DNA of 17,768 nucleotides, from contig DVOT01000208.1 in NCBI GenBank assembly GCA_018713425.1, positions 1 through 17,768 of the forward strand. The letters are read 5' to 3'. Positions 7,963-15,100 of the stretch are shown piece after piece. The DNA is from Alectryocaccomicrobium faecavium. GTDB lineage: Bacteria; Bacillota; Clostridia; Christensenellales; Aristaeellaceae. A program made the translations under genes and the position numbers. Under the pieces are notes generated by a model. The model saw only the letters and a list, made by a program, of their open reading frames with translations, did no database searches and was not told the origin of the DNA. Position 1 is the first letter of the stretch. Each line of letters opens with the position of its first letter.

Positions 7963-8397
7963 CTAGAACGGCAGCTCGTCGTCTTCCACTTCGGTGAAGC
8001 CGCCATTGGCCTGCGGGGCGAAACCCATGGGCTCCGGCGGAGGCGGCACCGCCTCGTTTTGGCGCGCCTGGTTGTTATCCTGCACGGAAGAAAGGAACTC
8101 AACGTCGTCCGCTACAATTTCGGTCACATATCGCTTAGAACCGTCCTGCGCATCATAGGAACGGGTCTGGATGCTACCGGTTACGCCGACCTTGCGGCCC
8201 TTGGAGAGATACCGCGCGCACGTTTCCCCCAACTGCCGCCAGGCGACGATGTTGAGGAAATCCGCCTCGCGAACCCCCTGCTGGTTTACGAATTTGCGGT
8301 TGATCGCAATCGTAAACGTACACACAGAAACGCCGCTGGGCAGTGTGCGCAACTCCGGATCGCGCGTAAGATTCCCGATCAGAAATGCCTTATTCAT
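7963..8397 (-). CDS. ssb: Single-stranded DNA-binding protein
   Basis: A 144-residue SSB: the OB-fold domain covers about 1-107 (MNKAFLIGNLTRDPELR, then FLNIVAWRQLGETCARYLSKG), followed by a short Pro/Gln-rich linker and the acidic tail ending DDELPF, which recruits replication and repair partners. The protein coats single-stranded DNA as a homotetramer in this family. The start at 8397 lies 23 bases after the rpsF stop. Its ribosome site is poor (AAGG touches the ATG, with GGCGGG about 9 bases away), so translation may depend on ribosomes coming off rpsF. It sits between rpsF and rpsR, as in most Bacillota. Confidence 0.97.
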   Translation of the reverse strand: MNKAFLIGNLTRDPELRTLPSGVSVCTFTIAINRKFVNQQGVREADFLNIVAWRQLGETCARYLSKGRKVGVTGSIQTRSYDAQDGSKRYVTEIVADDVEFLSSVQDNNQARQNEAVPPPPEPMGFAPQANGGFTEVEDDELPF

Positions 8398-8420
8398 CCT
8401 TATTTACCCGCCTTTTCCGA

Positions 8421-8882
8421 TTACGCCTCGCTCGGGGCGGCTTCTTCGGCTTCCACCGCAGCTTCAGCGGCGGGCGCTTCGGCGGCAGGAGCCTCTTCCG
8501 GCGCTTCCGCAACCGGAGCGGGGGCTTCCGCAGCTTCCGGGCTCTTTTCCACCGCAGCTTCGCGCGGACGGAACGGCTCGCGCTTGGGCGGCAGCGCGCC
8601 CTCAAAGCGAATCACCAGATAGCGAAGCACCGAATCCACGTTCTTGAAGTTACGCTCCAGCTCGCGCGGAAGCTCTGCGGGCGCGGTGATGTACATCAGG
8701 ATATAATATCCCTCTGTTTTGTAGTTGATGGCGTATGCCAGCCGGCGCCGGCCCCACTCATCCACCCGGTCCACCATGCCGCCGTTGGCGGTCACAATGC
8801 CCTGAAAGCGCTCCATCAGATTCGCACGCGCCTGATCGTCAAGCGCGGGGTCAAGGATATACATGACTTCGTATTGATTCAC
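8421..8882 (-). CDS. rpsF: 30S ribosomal protein bS6 with Ala/Glu-rich tail
   Basis: The first 94 residues are a standard bS6 (NQYEVMYILDPALDD, YAINYKTEGYYILMYI, LRYLVIRFEG), the partner of bS18 on the 30S platform. Residues about 95-153 form a long extension rich in Ala, Glu and Pro; typical bS6 has about 95-100 residues, although some groups carry acidic tails. The start is a GTG at 8882 placed 9 bases after AAGGAGG. An ATG two codons' distance upstream (plus 8884-8886) is out of frame and too close to the ribosome site. First gene of rpsF-ssb-rpsR. Confidence 0.95.
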   Translation of the reverse strand: MNQYEVMYILDPALDDQARANLMERFQGIVTANGGMVDRVDEWGRRRLAYAINYKTEGYYILMYITAPAELPRELERNFKNVDSVLRYLVIRFEGALPPKREPFRPREAAVEKSPEAAEAPAPVAEAPEEAPAAEAPAAEAAVEAEEAAPSEA

Positions 8883-8907
8883 GCATTTTCACCTCCTTAT
8901 GGACTTA

Positions 8908-8931
8908 CGGCCTTGGACGCGTGCCCAAGGC
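8908..8931 (-). promoter_or_regulatory. Candidate S6:S18-binding leader hairpin of the rpsF operon
   Basis: In the minus-strand leader, CCTTGG and CCAAGG (extendable to 7 bp: plus 8910-8916 with 8925-8931) form a hairpin with an 8-base loop, followed directly by CCGTAAG. Many bacterial rpsF leaders carry a hairpin next to a CCG that mimics the 16S rRNA site bound by the S6:S18 dimer and lets these proteins repress their own operon. Hairpin, CCG and location agree, but I did not find a convincing outer helix. Confidence 0.5.
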
Positions 8932-8950
8932 AAGGATGCGCTAACTATAA

Positions 8951-8979
8951 AGTATACTCGCCGCGCGTGAATATTGCAA
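8951..8979 (-). promoter_or_regulatory. rpsF: Sigma-A promoter of the rpsF-ssb-rpsR operon
   Basis: On the minus strand, TTGCAA (plus 8974-8979) and TATACT (plus 8951-8956) are separated by exactly 17 bases. The start codon of rpsF lies about 68 bases downstream of the -10 box, which leaves room for the leader hairpin at 8908-8931. Confidence 0.75.
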
Positions 8980-9058
8980 GCCATACCAAAAATTTAACGC
9001 GCAGCGGCTTATATTGGCGCAATGCGGCGCGGCGGCATAGGATAAACAAGAATTTGAC

Positions 9059-9087
9059 TTGACCGCTGGCGGCTATGAACGTATAAT
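9059..9087 (+). promoter_or_regulatory. lysC: Sigma-A promoter of the aspartate kinase gene
   Basis: TTGACC (9059-9064) and a perfect TATAAT (9082-9087) are spaced by 17 bases, 50 bases before the ATG at 9138. The leader of about 45 nt is too short for a lysine riboswitch or T-box. The promoter diverges from that of rpsF, with 79 bases between the two -35 boxes. Confidence 0.8.
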
Positions 9088-9137
9088 AGAAGCCAAATAT
9101 ACTTTAAGCCGCTAACGCAATGGAAGGATGACGGAGC

Positions 9138-10454
9138 ATGGGCATCAAAGTTTGCAAATTCGGGGGATCTTCGCTGGCAGACGCAGCGCATTTTCAGCGC
9201 GTGCGCGATATTTTGCTTTCTGATCCGCAGCGAAGGTTCGTGGTTGCGAGCGCGCCCGGCAAGCGCGATAAGGCGGATGAAAAGGTAACGGACCTTTTGT
9301 ACCAGTGCTATCGCGCTGTGGAGCGCAAGCAGCCTGCGGAAGAAATTTTCGCGCGCGTGGCCGAGCGGTATATGGATATCGCCAACGCGCTTGGGCTGGA
9401 AAACGGCATGCAAAAGGTGCTGGAAGATACGTTTGCGGAGATCGTGCGCCAAAAATCGCCGGATTTCACGGCCAGCCGCGGCGAATATCTCAACGCGTTT
9501 TTGCTGGCGCGCTATCTGGGCTGGGATTTTATCGACGCCAAGGACTATGTGAAGTTCGACCGGCAAGGCGTTTTTGCCTCCGAATGGACGAACGAGATCC
9601 TGGCGGCGGCGCTGCGCGAGCACGAGTGCGCCGTGTTGCCCGGCTTTTACGGCTCCCTGCCCAATGGCGAAATCCACACCTTCTCGCGCGGCGGAAGCGA
9701 CATTTCCGGCGCCATTGTGGCTCGCGCGGCGGAAGCGGAAATTTACGAAAACTGGACGGACGTTTCAGGCTTTTTGATGGCCGATCCGCGCATTGTGGAA
9801 AACCCTCAGCCCATCGACGTGCTCACCTACCGGGAACTGCGCGAGCTGAGTTACATGGGCGCGACCGTTTTGCATGAGGACGCGATTTTCCCCGTGCACC
9901 GCGCGGGCATCCCCACCGCGATTAAGAACACCAACGCGCCGGAAGAACCCGGTACGCTGATCGTCGCCGAACCGGTGGAAGCCTGCTTCCGCCGTCCGAT
10001 CACCGGCATCGCGGGCCACAAGGATTTCACGCTGATCTCCATTGAAAAGGCCATGATGAACAGCGAGTTGGGGTTTGGCCGGCGCGTGTTGCAAGCGCTA
10101 GAGGATTTCGGCGTTTCGTTTGAGCACCTGCCCACGGGGATCGACACCATGTGCGTGGTCATTCCCGATCGCGAGCTCACATCCACGCGCGCGCAAATCG
10201 TCAGCCGCATCCGCGAAACCTGCCAGCCGGATTCCATCGAAGTGAGCAACGGACTTGCGCTGATCGCCACGGTGGGGCACGGTATGGTCAGAACGCGCGG
10301 CACCGCGGCGCGGCTGTTCAACGCGCTGTCCGAAGCCAATGTGAACGTACGCATGATCGACCAGGGTTCCAGCGAACTGAACATCATCGTGGGCGTGGAT
10401 GTGGCGGATTTTGAAACCGCCGTGCGCGCCATCTATCACGCGTTTGTGAAATAA
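9138..10454 (+). CDS. lysC: Aspartate kinase with two C-terminal ACT domains
   Basis: A 438-residue cytoplasmic enzyme that phosphorylates aspartate, the first step toward lysine, diaminopimelate, threonine and methionine. The kinase domain covers about 1-285: KFGGSS at 7-12, FTASRGEYLNA, and SRGGSDISGA around 185-195. Two ACT domains follow, the first starting near KDFTLISIEKAMMNSELG and the second near LALIATVGHGM with VRMIDQGSSELNIIVGVD, which normally bind the feedback amino acid. The ATG at 9138 has GGAAGG about 11 bases upstream. The gene stands alone, with its own promoter and a GC-rich hairpin after it. The symbol is by family; which end product inhibits it cannot be read here. Confidence 0.93.
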   Translation: MGIKVCKFGGSSLADAAHFQRVRDILLSDPQRRFVVASAPGKRDKADEKVTDLLYQCYRAVERKQPAEEIFARVAERYMDIANALGLENGMQKVLEDTFAEIVRQKSPDFTASRGEYLNAFLLARYLGWDFIDAKDYVKFDRQGVFASEWTNEILAAALREHECAVLPGFYGSLPNGEIHTFSRGGSDISGAIVARAAEAEIYENWTDVSGFLMADPRIVENPQPIDVLTYRELRELSYMGATVLHEDAIFPVHRAGIPTAIKNTNAPEEPGTLIVAEPVEACFRRPITGIAGHKDFTLISIEKAMMNSELGFGRRVLQALEDFGVSFEHLPTGIDTMCVVIPDRELTSTRAQIVSRIRETCQPDSIEVSNGLALIATVGHGMVRTRGTAARLFNALSEANVNVRMIDQGSSELNIIVGVDVADFETAVRAIYHAFVK

Positions 10455-10496
10455 AGCGCCATGCGCGCCGCGCCGCTCAAGGCTGCGCGGCGCTTT
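10453..10496 (+). terminator. GC-rich hairpin after aspartate kinase, possible terminator
   Basis: GCGCCGCGC (10465-10473) pairs perfectly with GCGCGGCGC (10485-10493), followed by only TTTA. A competing pair, AAAGCGCC (10453-10460) with GGCGCTTT (10489-10496), overlaps it. It sits between the kinase stop and the ABC gene start. The stem is strong but the U tract is short, so read-through into the exporter genes is possible. Confidence 0.55.
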
Positions 10497-10532
10497 ACTA
10501 TCGCCAAGCCCAAAAGCGAGGAACGAAATACC

Positions 10533-12248
10533 ATGCGGCTGATCTTTCACTATATTCGGAAACACCTGGGCATTTTTCTCCTTTCCACCCTCTTTTTGAC
10601 CATGGAAGCCATGGCGGATCTGTTGCAACCGACCTTTATGTCCTATATCGTAGACGAGGGCGTGAAGAATGCGGATGTGCGTCAGATCCTGTTTTATGGC
10701 GCGATTATGCTGGGCATCGCGTTGGTAGGTGCGGTTTCCGCCGTGATGCGCAACCGATTTGCCAGCCGCACGTCGCAAACCGTGGGCAAGGAACTGCGGC
10801 GCGATATGTATCACAATGTGCAGCGGCTTTCCCTGGAAAATATCGACCGGTTGCAACCCGCATCCATCATCACGCGCATCACCAACGATGTGACCCAGGT
10901 GCAGGAATTCGTCAACAGCATTATGCGCATCATGGCCAAAGCGCCCATCACCTGCGTGGGCGCGGTCGTGCTCATCCTGCTGCAGACGCCCCGGCAGGCG
11001 CCGGTTATCGCCGCCATTGTGGTGGTGGTGGGCCTATTGATTTGGGGCAATATGAAGATTGGCTATCCGCGCTTCGGCGCCGTGCAGGAGCGCCTGGACC
11101 GGCTCAATGGCGTAGCCCGGGAATTTTTGTCCTCGGTGCGCGTGGTCAAGGCCTTCCGCGCGGAAAGCGCAGAAAAAGAAAAATTTGAAGGCGCGTCTTT
11201 TGATCTGGCTGCCGCCAACGCGGCCGCTCTGCGCACGATGGCGATCTTTTCGCCGCTGATCAATTTGACCGTAAATTTCGGCATTGTGCTGCTCTTGTGG
11301 CTATCCCGCAACCAGCGCAGCGCGGAGATCGGCCGGTTGATGGCCTCTGTGAATTACATGACGCAAGTGCTCTTCTCCGTGACGATGATTTCCAACGCGC
11401 TAAACGCGGCCGTGCGCGCCGCTGCTTCTTCCCGGCGCATTGAGGAGGTGCTGCAGGAAACGCCCGCCCAGCGCATGCCCGCAGCACCGCAAAAGCCGGA
11501 AATTCGCGGCGAAATCCGCTTTGAACACGTGTCGTTTTCCTATGCGGGCGCGGGGCGAGAATCGCTGCGGGACATCGATTTCCACATCCGTCCTGGCGAA
11601 ACGATAGGCATTATCGGGCCGACGGGTTCCGGAAAAACCACGCTCGTCAACCTGGTTCCCCGGTTTTATGACGCGACGCAGGGCACGGTGTGGCTGGATG
11701 GCTGCGACGTGACGCAAATCGATACAAAATGGCTGCGCGACGCCGTGGCGGTGGTGCCGCAAAAAGCGCTGCTCTTCAGCGGCAAAATTTGCGAAAATTT
11801 GCGTTGGGGCCGCGCGGACGCCAGCGACGAAGAGCTTCGCGCGGCGGCAAAGGCCGCCTGCGCGGAAGAATTTATTGAAGCGAGCGCGCAGGGCTATGAC
11901 ACGCTGCTGGACCAGGGCGGCGTGAACCTTTCCGGCGGGCAAAAGCAACGGCTTTCCATTGCCCGCGCGCTCGTGCGGCGGCCGCGCATTTTGATCTTGG
12001 ACGATTGCACCAGCGCGCTGGACGCGCAAACGGAAGCCGCCGTGCTCCGCGGCCTGAAGAGCGCAGCGGACGGCACGACGGTGCTGCTCATCAGCCAGCG
12101 CGTTTCCACTGTGATGCGCGCCGACCGCATCCTATGTCTGGACAACGGCGCGCTGCAGGGCTTTGGCACGCACGCGGAATTGCTGGCATCTTGCGAAACT
12201 TACCGGGCGATCTACCGCTCGCAGATTGGAGGCGCGGAAAATGGCTGA
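10533..12248 (+). CDS. ABC exporter half-transporter, subunit with degenerate ATP site
   Basis: A 571-residue protein: an ABC type-1 membrane domain with six helices (about 1-310) fused to a nucleotide-binding domain (about 325-565). It has Walker A GPTGSGKTT (362-370) and a canonical LSGGQ (466-470). Walker B ends DD (490-491), so the catalytic Glu is replaced by Asp491, and the switch-loop His is replaced by Gln522 (LISQRVST). These changes mark the non-hydrolysing subunit of heterodimeric exporters such as TM287/288 and BmrCD. I chose ATG 10533 because GAGGAA lies about 10 bases upstream and the first helix starts there; the in-frame ATG at 10461 falls in the hairpin. It overlaps the next gene by 8 bases. 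Substrate unknown, often drugs, peptides or lipids. Confidence 0.93.
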   Translation: MRLIFHYIRKHLGIFLLSTLFLTMEAMADLLQPTFMSYIVDEGVKNADVRQILFYGAIMLGIALVGAVSAVMRNRFASRTSQTVGKELRRDMYHNVQRLSLENIDRLQPASIITRITNDVTQVQEFVNSIMRIMAKAPITCVGAVVLILLQTPRQAPVIAAIVVVVGLLIWGNMKIGYPRFGAVQERLDRLNGVAREFLSSVRVVKAFRAESAEKEKFEGASFDLAAANAAALRTMAIFSPLINLTVNFGIVLLLWLSRNQRSAEIGRLMASVNYMTQVLFSVTMISNALNAAVRAAASSRRIEEVLQETPAQRMPAAPQKPEIRGEIRFEHVSFSYAGAGRESLRDIDFHIRPGETIGIIGPTGSGKTTLVNLVPRFYDATQGTVWLDGCDVTQIDTKWLRDAVAVVPQKALLFSGKICENLRWGRADASDEELRAAAKAACAEEFIEASAQGYDTLLDQGGVNLSGGQKQRLSIARALVRRPRILILDDCTSALDAQTEAAVLRGLKSAADGTTVLLISQRVSTVMRADRILCLDNGALQGFGTHAELLASCETYRAIYRSQIGGAENG

Positions 12249-14052
12249 AAAGAAAGGAATGGCGCCGCCCGCCAATCTCACGGGAATTTCCCGGCCAGGA
12301 CGCGGCGGCGTGGTGGTAAAACCCAAAAACATGAAGGGTACACTGACGCGCCTTTGGCAACTTACGCGTGGGCAGCGCGGCGGACTCGGGTGGATTTTGC
12401 TCCTGTCCGCACTGGCTTCGGGCGCTTCCATTCTTTCGCCCTATGCGACAGGAGCGGCTGTGACCGCGATCAGCCAGGGCGACGCGGTCACATGGATTTT
12501 GTGCTGCCTGACAGGGCTGTATATGTGCGACTGGTTGGTGAAATTTTTGCAGGCGTTTTTTATGGCGTCCATTGGGCAGCGCATCATTCACCACATTCGC
12601 AAAACGCTCTTTGCCCACATCCGCACGCTGCCGCTCGCGTTTTTTGATCGGCATCAGCATGGCGAATTGATGAGCCGCCTGACCAACGATGTGGACAACA
12701 TCAGCACGACGATTTCCAATTCGCTCACGCTTTTGCTCACCTATGGTTTCACCATCGCGGGAATTTTCTGCGCCATGGTCGCGCTCAGCCCGCTTTTAAC
12801 GCTGGTTTCGCTGTGCGGCGTGCTGCTGATCTTTCTCTTAACCAAAACCGTCACCAAGCGCACGCGCAAACTCTTTGCGCAGCAACAAAAGAGTCTGGGC
12901 CAACTGAATGGGCAAGTGGAGGAAAGCATTTCGGGCTTATCCGTCGTGAAGGCCTTTTGCCGCGAAGAAGAAATGGAGCGCGAATTCGCGGAAAAGAACA
13001 ACACGCTGTGCCGCGTATCCATTCGCGCGCTGATTTGGTCGGGTTACCTGATGCCCTTGATGAACGTGATCAACAACCTGTGCTATCTGGCCATTGCGGT
13101 GCTCAGCGGTATTTTGTTTGTGAATGGCGCGATTTCCAATATCGGCCTAATTACCAGCTTCCTGCTCTATGTGCGCCAGTTCACACGGCCCTTTGTAGAG
13201 ATCGCCAATATCTACAACAATTTTCAAACCGCTGTGGCAGGCGCGGAGCGCGTGTTTGAAATCCTGGATGAAGCGCCCGAGCCCAAAGATAAGGAAAACG
13301 CGCTTCCGCTAGCGCATCCGCGTGGCGATATCGAACTGCGGCATGTGAAATTTGGCTATACGCCAGACCGGCTCGTGCTGCGGGACATTTCCCTCAAAAT
13401 TCCGGCGGGAACGCAGGTGGCCATCGTGGGCGCTACGGGTTCGGGCAAAACCACCATCATCCAGTTGCTTACGCGGTTCTACGACGTTACGGAAGGGAGC
13501 ATCCTGCTCGATGGGCACGACCTGCGGGATTACCGCTTGCAGGATTTGCGCGCAGCTTTTGGCGCGGTGCTGCAGGATACGGCGCTGTTCGCCATTTCCG
13601 TGCGCGACAACATCTGCTACGGGCATCCCGAGGCCACGATGGAGCAGATTCGCCAGGCCGCGCAAATGGCCGGAGCGGATAGCTTTATCGAGCGCCTGCC
13701 CGCGGGGTATGATACCATCCTTTCGCAGGGCGGACAAGAGCTTTCGCAGGGAGAACGCCAGTTGATCACCATCGCGCGGGCCATCCTCGCCAATGCGCCG
13801 ATCCTGATCTTGGATGAAGCGACCAGCTCGGTAGATACTGTCACAGAGCAAAAGATCCGCCGCGCCATGCTGAAAATCTGCGAAAACCGCACGTCTTTCA
13901 TCATCGCGCACCGGCTTTCGACCATTCGGGATTCGCAGTGGATTCTTTTGATGGAGGATGGCGCGATTGCCGAACAGGGCACGCACGAACAACTCATGGC
14001 GCTCAACGGGAAATATGCTGCCATGTACCGCACGCAGACAGGGTTGGCATAG
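12241..14052 (+). CDS. ABC exporter half-transporter, catalytic subunit
   Basis: A 603-residue partner of the preceding gene. After a Gly-rich N-terminal extension of about 30 residues (RPGRGGVVVKPKNMKG), which is usual in this subunit class, come six membrane helices (about 45-325) and a nucleotide-binding domain (about 360-600). Walker A is GATGSGKTT (397-405), Walker B ends ILILDEATSS with Glu526, and the switch His557 is intact (IIAHRLST). Its signature is LSQGE (501-505) in place of LSGGQ; this is the signature that faces the degenerate Walker site of the partner. ATG 12241 overlaps the partner stop by 8 bases and has GGAGG 9 bases upstream, so the two are made together as a heterodimer in the membrane. 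Confidence 0.94.
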   Translation: MAEKKGMAPPANLTGISRPGRGGVVVKPKNMKGTLTRLWQLTRGQRGGLGWILLLSALASGASILSPYATGAAVTAISQGDAVTWILCCLTGLYMCDWLVKFLQAFFMASIGQRIIHHIRKTLFAHIRTLPLAFFDRHQHGELMSRLTNDVDNISTTISNSLTLLLTYGFTIAGIFCAMVALSPLLTLVSLCGVLLIFLLTKTVTKRTRKLFAQQQKSLGQLNGQVEESISGLSVVKAFCREEEMEREFAEKNNTLCRVSIRALIWSGYLMPLMNVINNLCYLAIAVLSGILFVNGAISNIGLITSFLLYVRQFTRPFVEIANIYNNFQTAVAGAERVFEILDEAPEPKDKENALPLAHPRGDIELRHVKFGYTPDRLVLRDISLKIPAGTQVAIVGATGSGKTTIIQLLTRFYDVTEGSILLDGHDLRDYRLQDLRAAFGAVLQDTALFAISVRDNICYGHPEATMEQIRQAAQMAGADSFIERLPAGYDTILSQGGQELSQGERQLITIARAILANAPILILDEATSSVDTVTEQKIRRAMLKICENRTSFIIAHRLSTIRDSQWILLMEDGAIAEQGTHEQLMALNGKYAAMYRTQTGLA

Positions 14053-14074
14053 CGGCGCTTTGGAATATAGAAAT

Positions 14075-14106
14075 TTTGAGCCCCCGGAAGATGCCGGGGG
14101 CTCAAA
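14075..14106. terminator. Strong hairpin after the ABC exporter operon
   Basis: A 13-bp perfect stem (TTTGAGCCCCCGG, 14075-14087, with its complement 14094-14106) surrounds a 6-base loop, AAGATG. It begins 23 bases after the exporter stop. The following plus-strand sequence is AT-rich but lacks a real U run (TTATAT), so it may end transcription or only protect the transcript end. Confidence 0.65.
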
Positions 14107-14132
14107 TTATATGCGCCAGACTCGCGAATATT

Positions 14133-14143
14133 ATTAGTAATAT
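14133..14143 (+). repeat. Left copy of an 11-bp inverted repeat pair
   Basis: ATTAGTAATAT here is the exact reverse complement of 14280-14290. The two copies flank the promoter at 14221-14249, one 78 bases before the -35 box and one 31 bases after the -10 box. Both lie in AT-rich sequence, so chance is possible. Confidence 0.4.
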
Positions 14144-14220
14144 TTATTAAAATTTTTTCGCTTCCTGCTCGCGAAATACGCGTATTCGCCTTAGGAACAT
14201 AGAAAATTTTGCCCTATTGC

Positions 14221-14249
14221 TTGACATAGCATAGAAAACATGCTATTAT
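14221..14249 (+). promoter_or_regulatory. Strong sigma-A promoter of the M55-isomerase-SBP operon
   Basis: A perfect TTGACA (14221-14226), a 17-base spacer and TATTAT (14244-14249) lie about 60 bases before the ATG at 14309. This is the best promoter match in the window. The 14107-14308 region around it is distinctly AT-rich and holds no coding frame I can support. Confidence 0.85.
14226..14246. promoter_or_regulatory. Palindromic operator candidate inside the promoter spacer
   Basis: ATAGCAT (14226-14232) and ATGCTAT (14240-14246) form a perfect 7-bp inverted repeat around a 7-base AGAAAAC centre. It fills the whole spacer and touches both promoter boxes, where a bound dimeric repressor would block RNA polymerase. 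No regulator gene is present in the window to pair with it. Confidence 0.5.
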
Positions 14250-14279
14250 ATCTCTAAAGAAAAATTAGACCACCAAATT

Positions 14280-14290
14280 ATATTACTAAT
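14280..14290 (-). repeat. Right copy of an 11-bp inverted repeat pair
   Basis: ATATTACTAAT is the exact reverse complement of 14133-14143. It lies in the transcribed leader, ending 8 bases before the AGGAGG of the M55 gene. The pair could be two operator copies used for looping, or a coincidence of AT-rich sequence. Confidence 0.4.
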
Positions 14291-14308
14291 TATTTTCAGG
14301 AGGAATTT

Positions 14309-15100
14309 ATGCGTTTTTTGGTAATGACCGATATCGAAGGCGTTACAGGGGTAACGACCTTTGAACAAGCGGAAAACAGTGAGCTGGGCCGGCAAATGCT
14401 GATGCACGATTTGCGCGCGGTGCTGGCCGGGATCCGGGATGCTGGTGCACAGGCAATTGTTTATGATATGCACACCGATGGGCGCAACGTGGATCTTTCG
14501 CAGCTGGATGTACCGGTGATTATGGGCAAGCCCATTCATAGGCAGCTATATCGCGGTATAGGTGGCAGCGGATTGGACGGGCTTTATCTAGTTGGGCTAC
14601 ACGCCATGCAACATGTACCGGGGGCTTTGCTGGCACATAGCTATTTAAAGGAATACGATGCAATTTACATCAATGGACAGCTAGTGGGCGAAATCGGCGT
14701 AGAAGCGCTTTTGGCGGGCGAGCAGGGTATCCCGTTGCGTTTTGTTTCCGGCGACGATATGGGGTGTGCAGAAGCCAAGGCATTGGTGCCAGAAGTGGTG
14801 GTTTGCCCCGTGAAGCACTCGTTGAGCGCTGCAGCAGCACTGTGCCAACCACCGCAAGTTACGGGTCACCTGCTGCGCGAGGCGGCGTGCAAAGCTGCCA
14901 GCACCGCGATAAATCCCCTTATCGGTTCCGCTCCATGGGAAATCCGCATCGATTTTTCCGATTGTGCATATCTCGCCGTGATGCGTAAGCTCCATCCAGA
15001 AATTTTTGTGGGCGAGCGCAGTGTATGCGTGCAGGGGAACACGTTATTAAGCGCGTGGTCGAAATATCTAGAGTGCGAAAAGGAGATGGTGCTCGCGTGA
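14309..15100 (+). CDS. M55 family D-aminopeptidase (DppA-like)
   Basis: A 263-residue cytoplasmic metallopeptidase of the DppA family, which removes N-terminal D-amino acids, for example from D-Ala-D-Ala-type peptides. The metal ligands known from Bacillus DppA line up: Asp8 and Glu10 (MTDIEGVTG), His55 (YDMHTDGRN), His98 (GLHAMQHVPGALLAHS) and Glu128 (INGQLVGEIGVEA). RFVSGDD (145-150) matches the conserved VAGDD block. Length is normal. ATG 14309 follows CAGGAGG by 6 bases. The last four bases, GTGA, overlap the GTG start of the next gene, so the two are translationally coupled. Family DppA forms a decamer with a self-compartmentalised active site. The substrate in this organism is not known; neighbours suggest a solute brought in by the downstream binding protein. 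Confidence 0.9.
   Translation: MRFLVMTDIEGVTGVTTFEQAENSELGRQMLMHDLRAVLAGIRDAGAQAIVYDMHTDGRNVDLSQLDVPVIMGKPIHRQLYRGIGGSGLDGLYLVGLHAMQHVPGALLAHSYLKEYDAIYINGQLVGEIGVEALLAGEQGIPLRFVSGDDMGCAEAKALVPEVVVCPVKHSLSAAAALCQPPQVTGHLLREAACKAASTAINPLIGSAPWEIRIDFSDCAYLAVMRKLHPEIFVGERSVCVQGNTLLSAWSKYLECEKEMVLA

Noticed and set aside
9088..9137. Lysine riboswitch or T-box before the aspartate kinase
   Set aside because: The leader from the well-placed promoter is only about 45 nt, too short for either element.
10461..10532. Earlier ATG start for the first ABC subunit
   Set aside because: Those 24 codons lie mostly in the GC-rich hairpin after the kinase gene; the ATG at 10533 has a ribosome site and begins at the first membrane helix.
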